DNA from: Aspidapion aeneum
Taxonomy: Eukaryota > Arthropoda > Insecta > Coleoptera > Brentidae
Length of the DNA stretch: 64,000 bases
Assembly (NCBI GenBank): GCA_963576565.1
Contig: OY755039.1
Location: 140,685,369-140,749,368 of the forward strand
Direction of reading: 5' to 3'
This document shows positions 10,931 through 24,800 of this stretch, piece by piece. Under the pieces are notes generated by a model, which worked only from the letters and a program-made list of their open reading frames with translations, ran no database searches and was not told the origin of the DNA. Position numbers and translations under genes: made by a program. Numbering within the stretch: position 1 is the first letter of the stretch; the number at the start of each line of letters is the position of its first letter.

Positions 10931-11541
10931 CAGGGCTATCAAAATGGACGGGCCACGATCCTCCACTTTGTTGACGTCACATCCGGGGCTGATTTTTTTT
11001 TGATGGTCACGTTACGACACAGCTGATTGTCTTTAAAATTTTGAAGTTGGAATGACGGTTCATGGATATTTGATTTTTTGTTAAATAAAGCCCTTTTTGA
11101 GATTGTTTTTACTTTATTCTGGCAGAACAATTTTTTTTTAAATGTATAGTAAGCCCTAATTTTTCATAGCCGCTTCATTAGCTCACACAAAAATTAAGTT
11201 TAAAGCAGAAGCGAATGTGACAATCACATATGACAAAGTCAAATACATGTCAAATATAACAGTTGGCATGTGATACATGGCGGGTAATTTGAATTCAAAA
11301 TAAGGAATGCTAAATCTTGAAGATTTTAACCTTTTAATCATGTTGCTTCCTTACAAACCTTTGGTGGAATATCGGGATGGTGTCTGAGATTATTTCAGTG
11401 AAATTTTGCGGAAATCTGTAGTGCCATTTTGAAAATATCATAAAAAAACGTCTGACCTCCCATAAGACCCAATGTAAAATTCAGCCCCGGGAGAACAGCT
11501 GATTTTTTCAGGGTCGTGGCCTCTATTTTTGTGTTGGCCTT
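10931..11541 (-). mobile_element. Family A element (duplicated copy)
   Basis: Nearly identical to 8978-9586. Its right flank has GGTTTGCT (11542-11549) but its left flank is the truncated element, not GGTTTGCT, so it arose by duplication of the block, not by a new insertion. Confidence 0.8.
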
Positions 11542-11549
11542 GGTTTGCT

Positions 11550-12487
11550 TTGCTATTAAAATGGACAGGCCACGATCTACAACTTTGTTGACGTCACAGT
11601 GTAGGCTGACTTTCTTTTTGATGGTCACGTCACGCCACAGCTGATTGTTTTTAAAATATTGAAGTTGGAATGACGGTTCATAAATATTAAATTTTCCACA
11701 GCCCCCTTTATATCAAGCCTGATTCTACTTTGAATGGCAACAGTTTCAAAGACTGACAGCTTTATAATTTTGACTACTTTAAAAACAAAAATATAGGCTG
11801 ACAAAAAAATAATGAAAATGTCAGCCTAGGATTTTCTTTAAACATAAAGCCGGTTTGAATTTTTTAAAATGTATAGTGATTCTTAATTTTTCAGAACCGC
11901 TTCATTAGCTCACACAAAAATTAAATTTAAAACAGAAGCGAATGTATTCGTTTCTGTGTGGAAAGTAATCCGGTCACCTACACCTATTTGTTTATATTCG
12001 GCACACTTTTAAAACGTAATATAGTTATTTAAATGTGTTTACACAAATTACAAACATTTTTTGAAGTGTAATTTGTGTTAGAAGGATTAAAACTGGTATT
12101 TTATTTGGATTTTAAATGAACTTAATTGTAAAAGATCATTAAAAAAAATTAAAATGTTTTACAATATAAACAAATGCCATGACAAAGTGAAAGTCGTGCC
12201 AAATCTAACAGTTCACGTGCGATGCATGGCGGGAAATTTGATTTCAAAATAAAGAATGCTAAATCTCGAAGATTTTAATCTTTTAATCATTTTTCATCCT
12301 TACAAAAGTTTGGTGGAATACCGGGAGTGTCTGAGAATACTTCACTGAAATTTCGCGAAAATCTGTAGTGCCATTTTGAAAATATCACAAATAAACTTCT
12401 ATTCTGTCATATGACCCAATGTGAAATTCAGCCCAGGATAACAGCTGATTTTTTCAGAGTCGTGACCTGTATTTTTTTGTTGGCCTT
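11550..12487 (-). mobile_element. Second copy of the ~1-kb family A relative
   Basis: Matches 9595-10612 with internal deletions (e.g. shortened near 11835). Ends GTTGGCCTT before TTTAAATTTAAG. Confidence 0.65.
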
Positions 12488-12820
12488 GTTTAAATTTAAG
12501 ATTTTTTTTTGGATTTTGAAACTTTTGGAAGGCCAAGTCATTATATTAAGTTTACTTGGCATTTTTTAAAACAAATTAAAAGGTATTTATTCTAAGGTAA
12601 CTGATAATAGCTGTTTTTACGCTTAGATACGAGATGGCGCTGAGAGCGCGGCACCCATTATCAGTGGCCTTAATTTATCCAAGCCATGGTGTTCATTTGA
12701 AATCCAACACGCCAGCACGCTTGTAGCAGTCATGTTTAGAGGCCCTTTTCCAGCAGTACGGATGTATATAAGTATGTGGTCTACTTACAAGACTATATCC
12801 AGTTTAAGGTCTACTTATCT

Positions 12821-15800
12821 CTAGAGGAAATCGTTTAACGACATATTGCTGACACCATGGACATTCTGCATGTGGTTGTTCAAAACGTCATAGTTCGCGA
12901 ACACTTTATCGCACAAGGGACACTGTTTGTCTTCGCCAGAACTTTCGTACCTAAAAAATGTTTATGTTGATTAAATATAACATTATTCTTACGGACAGAG
13001 GTCCTAAAATGGACCAAAAATTAAATTTCTCGACAAAAAGTCGGTCTTTATAAAAAGTTCTGCTTGTTTTGAAAAGTTGGTTTAAGGCACCTTCGCGTCC
13101 AGTGCCATCGCCACTTAATTTTGCGTTTTTACTTTTGATTACTTTATACTACTTACTTTATGTTACTAGTGGTAGTGATAGTTGAATGTAATAGCAGGTT
13201 AAATAAAAAAATAAATAAATATTGCCATACTTTAAATATAAAAATATCATACAGGGGGGGGGGGGGGTGAAAAACAAGAACTAGTACTGTATACAGGGTA
13301 TTCAAAGTATTCTTAATAAACGTGGAATTTCGTACCCGTGAATTTAAAAATCAAACAAGTTTCATGGCTAATCGGGCAAAAAAGAGTTTTTTTTTTTAAC
13401 TTTTTTTTGCCTGATTAGCCATGAAACTTGTTTGATTTTTAAATTCACGGGTACGAAATTCCACGTTTGTTAGTATTATTTGGCTTAAAAATTCTGTTGA
13501 TTGACGCTCACTGTCTTGAAGACGGGTAAAAATGCAATCTGTGTTGATCCGGCCTGAAAGACAAAGAGCTGTCGTAGGTCACGGACTATAGTTGTTTTCT
13601 TTTATTTGTATTTGATCTTTTCATTGATCGACATTGTATAGCAGTGTTGTCGCCTGCTTTTAGTTTTTTGTTTCTCTCGTATCTCGGTAGATGGCGCCTC
13701 TTGCTATAGTTCGCTCACTAATGACATTTAATTAGAGACAAAACCGTCTGATTAACTTCGCAAGATTTGTCACATTGACCAGCAGTGTTCTGAGGAGTCC
13801 CATAAGGACGAAACGGTTAACTGTCAACACTTATTAGGTGTCCATTAGATCTTGGACCCCCGTGAGGTTAAGTTTTCAGGCTACCCACGGAATAATATAA
13901 GGGAAACAAAAAAACTAATTTTGCCCGATTAGCCATGAAACTTGTTTGAGTATTCTTAATGTCATTGAGAAATACAATCAAAAAGTGGGGTAAGATTGAT
14001 CAAAACACGGAAATTTCGAAATTGGTCGGACCCGCTTGTCTATATGTCTAAGTTGGGTTATGTACGTACGCACGTTTAGCGTGGCAACGTTACGTCGCAG
14101 CAAACATTATATTTTCACTAGTCGCGCGTAATGTGCAAATAACGTACGATACGTCAAGGTCCGTGTCGTTGCTTATAACCCCTAGTTTCCCAACGTCGTT
14201 CATATGTTCATTTGTTTGACGCATAAAACCTCTAACCAGCCTAAGAACCAACCAACGTCGGCTTTGGTTGCCTCTAGTGATAGTCCCACAACTCAAGCCT
14301 AAACTAGCATTTAGTTCGATTGGTGTATTTTATGTCACTTTTACTTGACCTAATTCACGTTCGTTCATACGACCCAGAAGTTGCGTGTACTTCATTTATA
14401 GACGTCCATAACCAGTTTTTTCCTATCTCCCCTGGAAATACCCGAAACCCACCAAAAACATCGAATTTGGGACACCCTGTACATACCCGTCGGGTGTTTC
14501 TTTTTCTTCTCCCTCCTCTCCATGGACGTTCTTTAGATGTTTGTTTAAGAACTCAGCGCTGGCAAAGTTTTCCGAACAATGAGGGCATTTTTGAACTTCG
14601 TGAAGTTTTCGGTTGTGGCTAGCCAGGGCGTTGTCTGAACTGAATCCTTTGCCACATGTCTACAAAAGAACAAAAACAAAATTAACTTGCCTAATCGATT
14701 TTTCTATTAAGTCACTGACACCAGTATTTACTAAGACCTTAAATTAGCTTTATTTCCAAACTATTAAGAACCTTTCATTTTGAAATTTGTATTGGAGAAC
14801 TTGGCTTTACTTTTATCTCAATTATTTTTACGGAATACAATTTTCGCGCACTTGGCATTTTTTGACATGAAATGTTTTTTTATGATTTCACTTCTTTTTA
14901 AAGTATTTGGATAATATTTAAGTTTTAAAGTAGTAAAATATGCGGAATATTGTTTAAAACTTTTGTAATGACTTAAAAATTTAGAGGTTTTTTTATATTT
15001 TCCTATGGTTTTATCATAGTTCCTATTGGCCTTCCAAAGCTCAGCTCTCTAGCGTTTCTGGAAGTGGGCAATGTTACTTTTACATAACTTTACATTTATA
15101 GGGGAGGGAAGCAAATTAAAATTTTGTGGTTTTTAAATTTTTTCCTATAGTTTATAATCAGTCTGCCAAAGTTCAGCTCTCTAGCGCCTCTGGAAATGGG
15201 CAATGTTACTTCTCCATAACTTTACATGTATCCCCATACAGAGGGGAGTGAATTAGAATTTTGGAGTTTTTTGATTTTTTCCAAGGGTTTGGTCACAATT
15301 TCTATCAGTGTGCCAAATTTCAGCTTTGTAGCATGTCTGGAAGTACTAGAATTTTGATGATCTATACATGAGTGAGTGTCAGTGAGTGAGTGGCAATTTC
15401 GACGGTTTATGAAATTTCGTAACTATTTTACTACTTTATGGAAGTCCATGAAACTTTATGAAGATCTAGGACTGTGCAAAGATTGAGATTCGTAGCTCAT
15501 TCCGAAGTAGGGTTTTAGATAGGTCAAATATGGGCTGAAATGTTTCAAGAAAAGATGGTACGGCAGCGCGAACTTGGCGAGGCACTGCCGTGCCCTCAGA
15601 TGACTATGTTAATTGGTATTCTCTTGCAAACAAAAAACGTATTAAAAGTTTTTCTGTAAACCTAATTTCGCGAAAGTTATAAGCCATATTGGATTTATAA
15701 CGTAACACAGGCCCTCCTACTCAAACTGGAGGCAAACACCCGGTGACTTAAAACTGCGTGATCTATTACCAATCGATCTAGGGTAAATTTTCCAAATTAT

Positions 15801-18800
15801 CCCACTGGACTATAAAGAAAAATCCAAAAATCTAGAGAAATCTTTAAACATTCGAACAATTTCAACCGTGATTATCTTAAAAACGTACCTCACAAAATAT
15901 GGTACTATTTTCTTCCATGTGGTGCTTTACTCTTAGATGATTTCTTAGGGAGACTTTCTGTCTAAAACTGTAAAAAAAGAAAATAAACTATAATAGCCAC
16001 TCTATGTCAACGGAGATTACGTTTCACTTAGTTTTCCTACGAGGGATGTCTTTTATATTTTGCATATAGGAACATAGAGGGCGACACTGTTCAAATGTAG
16101 TTACTAAAACTTAACCTCAATCTTTACCTAACCTCAATTTGAAACGGCATTGCGATACATATAGTTTTATAGCTACAGTGAATTTTTTAAGTTAACAAAT
16201 CAGTCGAAAGAACATTTTCGGGCTATAATTTTTTACAAGTTTCGAAGGAAATTATCTCAATCTCTCAATATCTGTTTTCGGTAATGAAGCACTAAATCAG
16301 TCCACAGTTTCTCGTTGGTATGGAGAATTCAAACGTGGACGGACTAGCCTTAGCGTCGTTCCAAGGCCAGGTGCACCAAAAACGGCTGTCACTCAGGAAA
16401 ACATCGATTCATTGGCGATTTCAAACACATTAATTCTAAACATTTTGCATGAAGAATTAGGGGCAAGAAAACTAGTTTCCTGCTGGATACCGCATCTGTT
16501 AACCGAAGAATATAAAGAAGCTAGGGTTAATTGGTGTCAGAAAACTCTAGAGCGTGCACAGCATTATCAGTGGTGATAAATTGTAAATTTACTCATATGA
16601 ACCCGAAAATAAACGTCTGTTTGGGTGTTCCAAGATAAAGAAAAACCAACAAAAGTCATCCGTTCTGGAAGTCTATTCAAAAAGATGGTCGCGACTCGCG
16701 ACATTTGTCTCAAAAACAAGTCATGTTGCAACAATTCCTCTAGCTAGAAGATCAAAGCATTTGTTTGCCGAAAATTATCGCTGAGCTTCGAACAATGAAT
16801 CCTGAACGACGAATTATCCTCCACCAAGACAATGCATGTTCGCACAAAGCACAAAAAACCATTGAATTTTTAACCCAACAAAACGTCGAATTGCTGGACC
16901 ATCCTCCATACAGTTCCGACCTAATTCCCAATGATTTTATACTTTTTCGTAAATCAAGAATTGACTTCGTGGTCAAATATTTCCGTTGCCAGGAGAAGCA
17001 GTCGACGCCTTCAAGAATGCAATTTTGAGAGACCCAACAAACGAGTGGAACAGCTTTGAAAACTGGTTTGAGCGCAAGCAAAAGTGCATACATTTTCGTG
17101 GAGAATACTTTCAGGAATGCAAAATACCCCTGACTGTACCACTGTAAAAAAACCATCTTGGAAAAACGCAAAATATGGCTCTGTTGAGATAAGAAAGTGG
17201 TTCCGCCTACCTCTACAGTTGGCTGCCGCCTACCTACACAACAGGTGGTTGATGCGTGAAAAACTACTGAAAAGGTTTTCCCTTGAAAGTGATTGGCTAT
17301 AGAAAAACTGTGAGATTAGAAAGTGTTATCTATAATATGTTATTTTATCTCTGTTTTCGTTTATGTTTACTTGTTTAGCTGTTAGCTAGAATGTAAAATA
17401 AATTTTAGGTTTATCAGCAACGCCACTGACATGGTTCCTCCAAGCTCTTCAAGGAGGGGATAATGGATTACTTAGGTCCAACCTACCCTTAATAAAAACC
17501 CAAACTTTGAGGAGACAAGTCGGTAGTCACATTCCAAGTTTTGTTGAACTTAAACTAAAATCCTGTAAAATTATGTCAGTAAAGAAACAAGATTTTTCTA
17601 TTTAAATATTATTTTGCAGTTTGTTGTTATGGTAAGTTAAAGTTTTTATTGTAATATTTTGAGTCTTGTTTGTTTTATAGATCATTAGAAAAGTCTTATA
17701 CCAATTTGTAAATTGCAACAGAGTTTTATTTTGTATTCATTAAAGGTTGTAACGTTCTTGAAACAGTTTTATATTTATTTTATACACACAAGAGATCGAC
17801 TACGGTACCCTCGTTTAAGGGCTCGATTTAAAATAAAATCCTACCCGACATTACTTCGAGAAACAATAAAGTCTTTAAAAGTTATATACTGTTTTATTCC
17901 AGCTGTATATGCAAAACTTAAAAGACATACCTCGTACTTAATCAAATTATTATTTTACATTTACGGGTGTGAATGGCTGTTTACAATAAGGAATCAAAAA
18001 GTATAAATTGTGTTTACCAATCAAACAAGTTTCGTGGCTAATCGGGTAAAAAGGAGTTTTTGTTTCTCTCATATTTTTCCGTGGAAAGCTTAACCTCACG
18101 GGGGTCCAAGATCTAATGGACACCTAATAAATGTTGACAGTTAACTGTTTCGTCCTTATGGGACTCCTTAGAACACTGCTTGGTCAATGTGACACCCTTG
18201 CGAAGTTAATTAGATGGTTTTGTCTCTAATCCTATGTAAATAGTAAGAAAATTCTCGCAAGAGGCGCCATCTACAGAGATACGACAGAAACTAGAACAAG
18301 AGCAGGCGAAAATAAACTGCTATAGATATCGACCAATTAAAAGATCGATTGTAAATAAAAAGAAACAAACAATCCGTGACCCACGACAGCTCTTCTGTCT
18401 TTCAGGCAAGATCAACGCTGATTAGCGTTTTTACCCGCCATCAGACACGCGAGCATCAATCAGCGGAATTTTTAAGCCAAATAATACTAACAAACGTGAA
18501 ATTTAGTATCTATGAATTTAATTTACCATTCATCGCAAAAAGTACACTGATACGGCGCCTCTAACGTGTGAACTCTGACGTGTGTCCTTAGGCCGTATTT
18601 TGTTTGAAACCCTTTGCCGCAATACTCGCAAACATGGGATTTTATCTTCTTGTGGACTGCTTTAATGTGTCGAAGAAGAGGAACTAGAAACAAAAACAAG
18701 AAACAAATTTTAAAATCGATTCGAAAAGCAGATGAAGAAATATACAGTATTTTTTTCGGAAAACGGTTTCTAAAAAAAAATTTATTAACGTCATATGGAG

Positions 18801-21800
18801 CAACATTTAAAAATTATTTTTCTTTTAAAAAATTTAAAAATTTTGTCGAAATCATAAAAAAAAAATGACTGTTTTGTATTAACGCCATTTGAGAGACTAA
18901 CAAATTTTTAGTAGTAGTTAGTAGTCACTTTTATCTATGACACCCTGTATATTCAATTTCCGTGACTCCTATTACAGTCGAACCTCTATAACTCGAACTT
19001 AAAGGGACAACCAAAACACTTCGAGTTATGGAGAGTTCGAGTTATAGAAATTCGAGTTAAAGAGGTTCAAATACATTTAAAATGTGCAGGGACCACTTAA
19101 AGGGTTCGAGTTATAGAGGTTCGAGTTATAGAGGTTCGACTGTATTTTGGAATACAAATTTCCCTGAATATCCTGTGTATTATGTATTAAGTTTCTAATT
19201 ACCATTGGTAAAGAACTTCTTTCCGCAATGCTGACATTCGTGATCTTTCTCTCCTCCATGATGTATTTTTTTGTGAACCATAAACTTATATTTAAATCTA
19301 AAAAAAATCATAAAAAAGCAATTAAAAAGATCTTTTTTTAAACGAGACCACTAAGAAAAATACTCTGCCAATATATGGGCCCCTAAGCTCACACTAGGTA
19401 CTATAGTTATAGTTTACGTGTGAGCTAATATAACTAAAAATTGAATTATATTTTATTCAACTCCAGACTAAATTACCTTTTGTTTGATACCACACAAGCC
19501 ATGTTTTGACTTCAAATTTTTAAAATCTACCCCCACCCTTAAAAAAAACAAAAACTAAAATGTATTTTATTAAACTCCGGACTCAATTACCTTTCGTTTG
19601 ATATCACACACGCCATATTTTCACTTAAACTCAATTTTTTTTTAAATATACCCCCACCCTCTTTTTTAAATAAATTAAAATGTATTTTGTTTAACTCCAG
19701 ACTCAATTACCTTTCGTTTGATATCACACACGACATATTTTCACATAAACTCTAATTTTTGAAATCTACCCCCACCCTTTAATTTGGTTTGTGTTCGGTG
19801 GATTTTGTTCATTTTTAAATGAGACCATCTCGACCCAAGACCCAGCCTAGGTACCAAATTTCATTAAAATCGGCCCAGCGGTTTTTGAGTTATGCGCGGT
19901 GGTCGTTAAAGACAGACAGACAGACAGACGGCGGAGCAAAAAAGTTTTCAAAATCATCTGAAAATTTTTGAAATCCTTTTTTTTTATCGAAAAAATTAGG
20001 ATCACCATAGCTCACACTACTATAGTATAGTATATGTGTGAGCTAATAAAAGCTGCATATATTTTAAATTTCTGTGTCTATTTGGCAGAAGTTGATAACT
20101 CACTTTTTCGCATTTTCCAGAAGAGCCATGTAAAAATATTGTGTTTTTGGGAAATTGATTTTCTCTCAATTACATTTTTGTTGTAATATACCTTTGGTTA
20201 TAGCTACATATATTTAATTTTTGTGTGATGATATAAGAAGTCTAGGGGAAAAAACTATTTGTAAAAAAAATTGTGGAAAAAAATCAAAAATGCAAAAGAC
20301 TCAGTTATCAACTTTTATTTGCCAAATAGCCACAGATTTATCTATCTATTCATTTAGTCTTCTTCCATCCATCTTTGAACATAGGCCTCCCCTAATATTG
20401 TCAGGAATGCAAATAACCCCTGACTGTGCCACTGTACGAAACCATCTTGGAAAAGCGACAAACACAATTATGGTTCTGTTAAGATGAGAAAGTGGTTCCG
20501 CCTCCCTCCAAAATAGAAAACATTTGGTTGCCGCCTACCACACAGCAGATGGTTATGGCGAGAAAAACTATTGAAAAGTCTAGAGTGGGAGTCGTAATGG
20601 TTGAGCGTGGGGATACAGCAAGTAGCGAGAGCGTTTTCCCTTTAAAGTGATTGGACATGGAAAAACTGTGAGATAAGAAAATGTTGTCTATAAAATGTCT
20701 TTTATCTCTGTTTTTGTTTAGCTTATCTTGTTTAGCTCATTAGCTAGAATGTAAAGTAAATTTTAGGATTATCAGCAACGCCACTGACTTGGTTCCTCCA
20801 AGCTCTTCAAAGAGGGGACAATGGATTATTTAGGCCCAACCAACCCTTTATAAAAACCCAAACTTTGAGAAGACAAGTCGGTAGTTACATTCTAAGTTTT
20901 GTTGAATTTAACTAAAACCTCTAAAATTAATTGTCAGTAAAGAAACATAAGATTTTTATATTTAAAGAATATTTTGAAGTTTGTTATGTTGGTAAGTTAA
21001 AGTTTTATTTTAATATTTTGGGTCTTGGTTGTTTTATAGGTCATAAGAAAAGTCTTGTAACAATTTGCAAATTGCAACAGAGTTTTATTTTGTATTCATT
21101 AAAGTTTGTAACGTTTTTAAAACTGTTTCATATTTATTTTATTCACATAAGAGATCTACTACGGTACCCTCGTTTAAGGGTTCGATTTAAAATAAAATCC
21201 TACCCGACAATATCTTCCACTCTTCCCTGTCTGTCGCCGTGTTTATCCATCTAGTTCCCGCATGTTTCTGCAAATCGTCCGCCCATCTCATTTGGGGTTT
21301 TCCCCTACTTCTTTTATTTTCCCAAGGTCTCCAGTTTACAATACATTTGTTTCATCGATCATCCTTCTGTCTGATATTATGACCGGCAAATATCCATTTT
21401 CCACAATACACAAAAAAGGATGGAAAGATATATGTGACAATTATAGAGGTATATCTGTGACTAGTACGCTAAGCAGAATATACGATTAAATAATAAGAAA
21501 TAAAGTGGAAAGCGAATATAAAGACATGGAGGCTGAAGAACAAGCCCGTTTCAGGGCGAGTAGATCGACTTCTGATCATCTCTTTTGTATAACCCAAGTT
21601 ATTGAAAAGAAAATGGCATACGGACAAGAGCTGCATCTGCTTTACGTCGATTTGCAGAAGGCATATGATAGTATACCACTAAATCTACTTTGGAAAGCGT
21701 TGGAAAACACAAACATAAGCGTACAACTAATTAAGGTCATCAAAGAGTTATACCGCAATAGTAAGGCAAAAGTTAAAATAAAAGCAAAACTAACCAAAGG

Positions 21801-24800
21801 TCAAGTAAATAAAGGTCTTAAACAAGGTTGCTGAATCCCTCCTACGCTCTTCAAGATATACTTGGAACAAGTCCTTAAAGTATGGAAGAGAAAATGCCAA
21901 AACTTGGGAATTCCATTGGACGAAACCACCTTGTATACTTTATGTTTCGCCGATGATCAGATAGTAGTGGCTCAGGATTATGACGACCTCGAATATATGA
22001 CACGAAAACTAATAGAAAAGTACAATAAGTGGGGACTAGAGGTTAATATCAATAAGACAGAGTATATGTGTATCGGTGGAATGAAACCGGATCTAATCTT
22101 AAATACCGGGCAGCGAATTCAGTCCTGTGATGAGTATAAATACTTAGGTCTAAAAATTACAGCTGACGGAACACTAGACAAAGCTATAAAAGATCGAAAC
22201 GTACAAGGAAGAAAAGCAATAACTTTATTAAATGGAATAATTTGGGACCAAAGTATATCAAAACATAACAAAAAGCTTATATATAACACCATTGAAAAAA
22301 GTATTATTACATACGGCTCAGAAGTATGGCCAATCAAGGATAGAACGGAAAAAATGCTTTTCGCTACGGAGATGGACTATTGGAGAAGAGCAGCAGGGAA
22401 ATCAAAAAAAGAAAGAGTTACAAATCAAAGAATAAGAGAAATTATGACAGTGGGTGAACGTACTTTAATGGATGATATAAGAACAAAACAACTGGTGTGG
22501 TACGGACATGTACAAAGAATGAATGATGAAAGACTACCTAAACAAATACTACAATGGAAATCAACTGGCCGAAGAAAACGAGAACGGCCAAGGAGAAGCT
22601 GGAGAGAAGGAATAGACAGTGAAAAAAGAATAAGAGGCCTAGATGATGAATTATGGGCAAACAAAAACGAGTGGAGATTGGGTATCGGAAGACGTAGAAC
22701 GTTGTGAAACCGATAAATATATATACATAAATTTCCATTTTAATTTTGCTACTTCTCCTCTGACATCGCTTACTTTTGTTTTATTTCTTATCCATTCATT
22801 CGTTTTTCTCTGTTCTTTAAATAGACTAGATTATAAGCTAGAAAAAAGCACAAACCTAAAGGCCTTGCCACATTCGTCGCATACGAACTCGTCCGCTTTG
22901 CATTTGTGATAGTAAAAAATGTGCGACTGTAGACTGTTGCCATTTTTGCAAGTTGCATCGCACAAGGTACATTTTATAGGTACATTGGAATGGCAGTCGA
23001 TGTGTTTTATCTGAAAAAGAGAAAAAATAACATTGTCTAAGGACTGACCCCCAATTTTGAAAAACAGGAAAACAAAATATGTACAGCCCTCTATATACAC
23101 AGCCCCCCCCCCTACTAGGTACATATAAAATTAATTTCCCAATTTTCGTCCGCCCGGCCCCCATCTTGTCACGGATAAACCGCAGGGTCGCGCAGCGCCG
23201 CCATTCCAGACACTGTTGCCAGGTCTGGTGAAAATTCACCAGGTTTGGTGATTTTTCAACCCACTTGGTGAATCGTGAAAACCTTTTTAAAAAGGCTGAA
23301 ACCTAGTGATATTTTAAAACTCTCCTATTTATATTAAAATTTGAAAAAAAATTATATTGTTATATATTTCTTTTTCTTGACTATGAAAAACTCCTAGGTA
23401 TATCAAAAAAAAAATTAAAATTGTGTGTGCTTAAGACCAAACGGCAGAAGTGCAACCTTCAACAAGGCAAAATTAATAATAGGAAATACAAGATTTTTTG
23501 CGTTGTATATTGGCAAAGTAATATACAAAGTAATAACATTTACATAATTATAATTCGGTATAAATTACTCTGGTAAATTTTGTTTTGAGTGGCCTTCATC
23601 TGCATTATCGTATCGCTCAGCTGCCTGTTCTTCTCACAGTTGATCGACTCGAGCCGACTTCACCCGAATAAGCGTTACATAGCCGAGCCTGACGGCTCAG
23701 TTTAATTCAGTACCCACAAAAGTGCTAAACGCGCCTAAAGAAGTTTACACTTAAAAAATATCTAATTTATTACACGTCTGTAACGTCTAATGCTTTAAAA
23801 ACTTCATTGCTTTAACCACTGCCCACTAAATCGGGTTGAAAAACGTAAACTCTCGAGCTTGGCTACTCGCCTATGCCCGGCAGATGGACGCCGCCGGTAA
23901 TAACCCGTACAAAATTGTTTGTATCTCGTGTAATTTAAAGATCCTGTATGTATGACATTTTTTTAAATATGTGCCTACATAAAAATACGATTTTTTTAAA
24001 AACTGGTGATATTTGGCAAAATCTGGCAACTTTTATAGCAAATGTCTGGTGATTTTCAATTTTTTGATCTGGCAACACTGATCCTAGATGCATTCATTTT
24101 TGGTTTGTGCCTTGTCCGAGAAACCTAGCACTAGCAGCTAGCTGTTTGGGGCGGAAGAAAATTGGGAGATTAACTTTCTATATCTAGTAGAATGATCCTG
24201 TCTGTTTAACCTAGGCGTTTTGGGTGTTAAGGTAGTAATTTTTAATCAATATGTGAAAACTACGTTACTCTAGCTCATGTCGTTTTTGAGATATACAGGG
24301 TGTCCCAGATAAAAGATACTACCTGGGGATTTCGAAAACGGTAAGAGATACAATTTTTCTTAAATGAGAAGCTATTCCAGCCAATCAGATGCTATATCGA
24401 AATTCAAAATATCAACAACAGTTTTCAAAATATCGAGCAAACCTTAAAAGTTGTGTTTTTCGAAAAATGGAAATATCTCCGCCATCTATTTTACAAATTT
24501 TGTAAAATTTGGTAGTTTTGTATCAGCAACTATGGCAAATCGAATTCCGTTAACAAATATTTTCTAGGCCTTCTAATTTTTATGTAACCATAGCCAACTT
24601 TGTTATTTTGTATGGCGGTCATATTGGAGTTACAAGTCTTTAAATAGAGCATAAAAAGAGCTTTTCAACCATGTAATACAAGCCTACCTACTATAATATA
24701 TGGATGATTCTGCAAAAATGGTGCTGTGGTGTGGGAATGCATATTTTTCAAACACAGACTACAAATGAAGCATAGTTTTAATTACAAGATTTAAAACGAA

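Larger units (their letters stand above)
8818..12775. mobile_element. MITE family B copy split by nested, duplicated elements
   Basis: The left end (8818-8977) and right ends (about 10790-10885 and 12600-12775) match the intact copy at 7921-8415. Between them lie family A elements (8978-9586, 10931-11541) and longer relatives (9595-10612, 11550-12487). The block 8978-10885 is repeated as 10931-12709 in the same order, including the downstream piece with GAGATGGCGCTGAGAGCGCG, so a tandem segmental duplication followed the insertions. Confidence 0.78.

Noticed and set aside
13254..13267. G and C homopolymer runs here and at 55433-55442 and 55564-55582
   Set aside because: Could be real or polishing errors; no functional signal can be supported.
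16752..17171. 139-aa - strand ORF
   Set aside because: Shadow of the mariner transposase on +.
22856..23239. 127-aa - strand ORF over zinc-finger exon 7
   Set aside because: Wrong frame; the C2H2 cysteines and histidines are in the other - frame, which also fits the splice phases.
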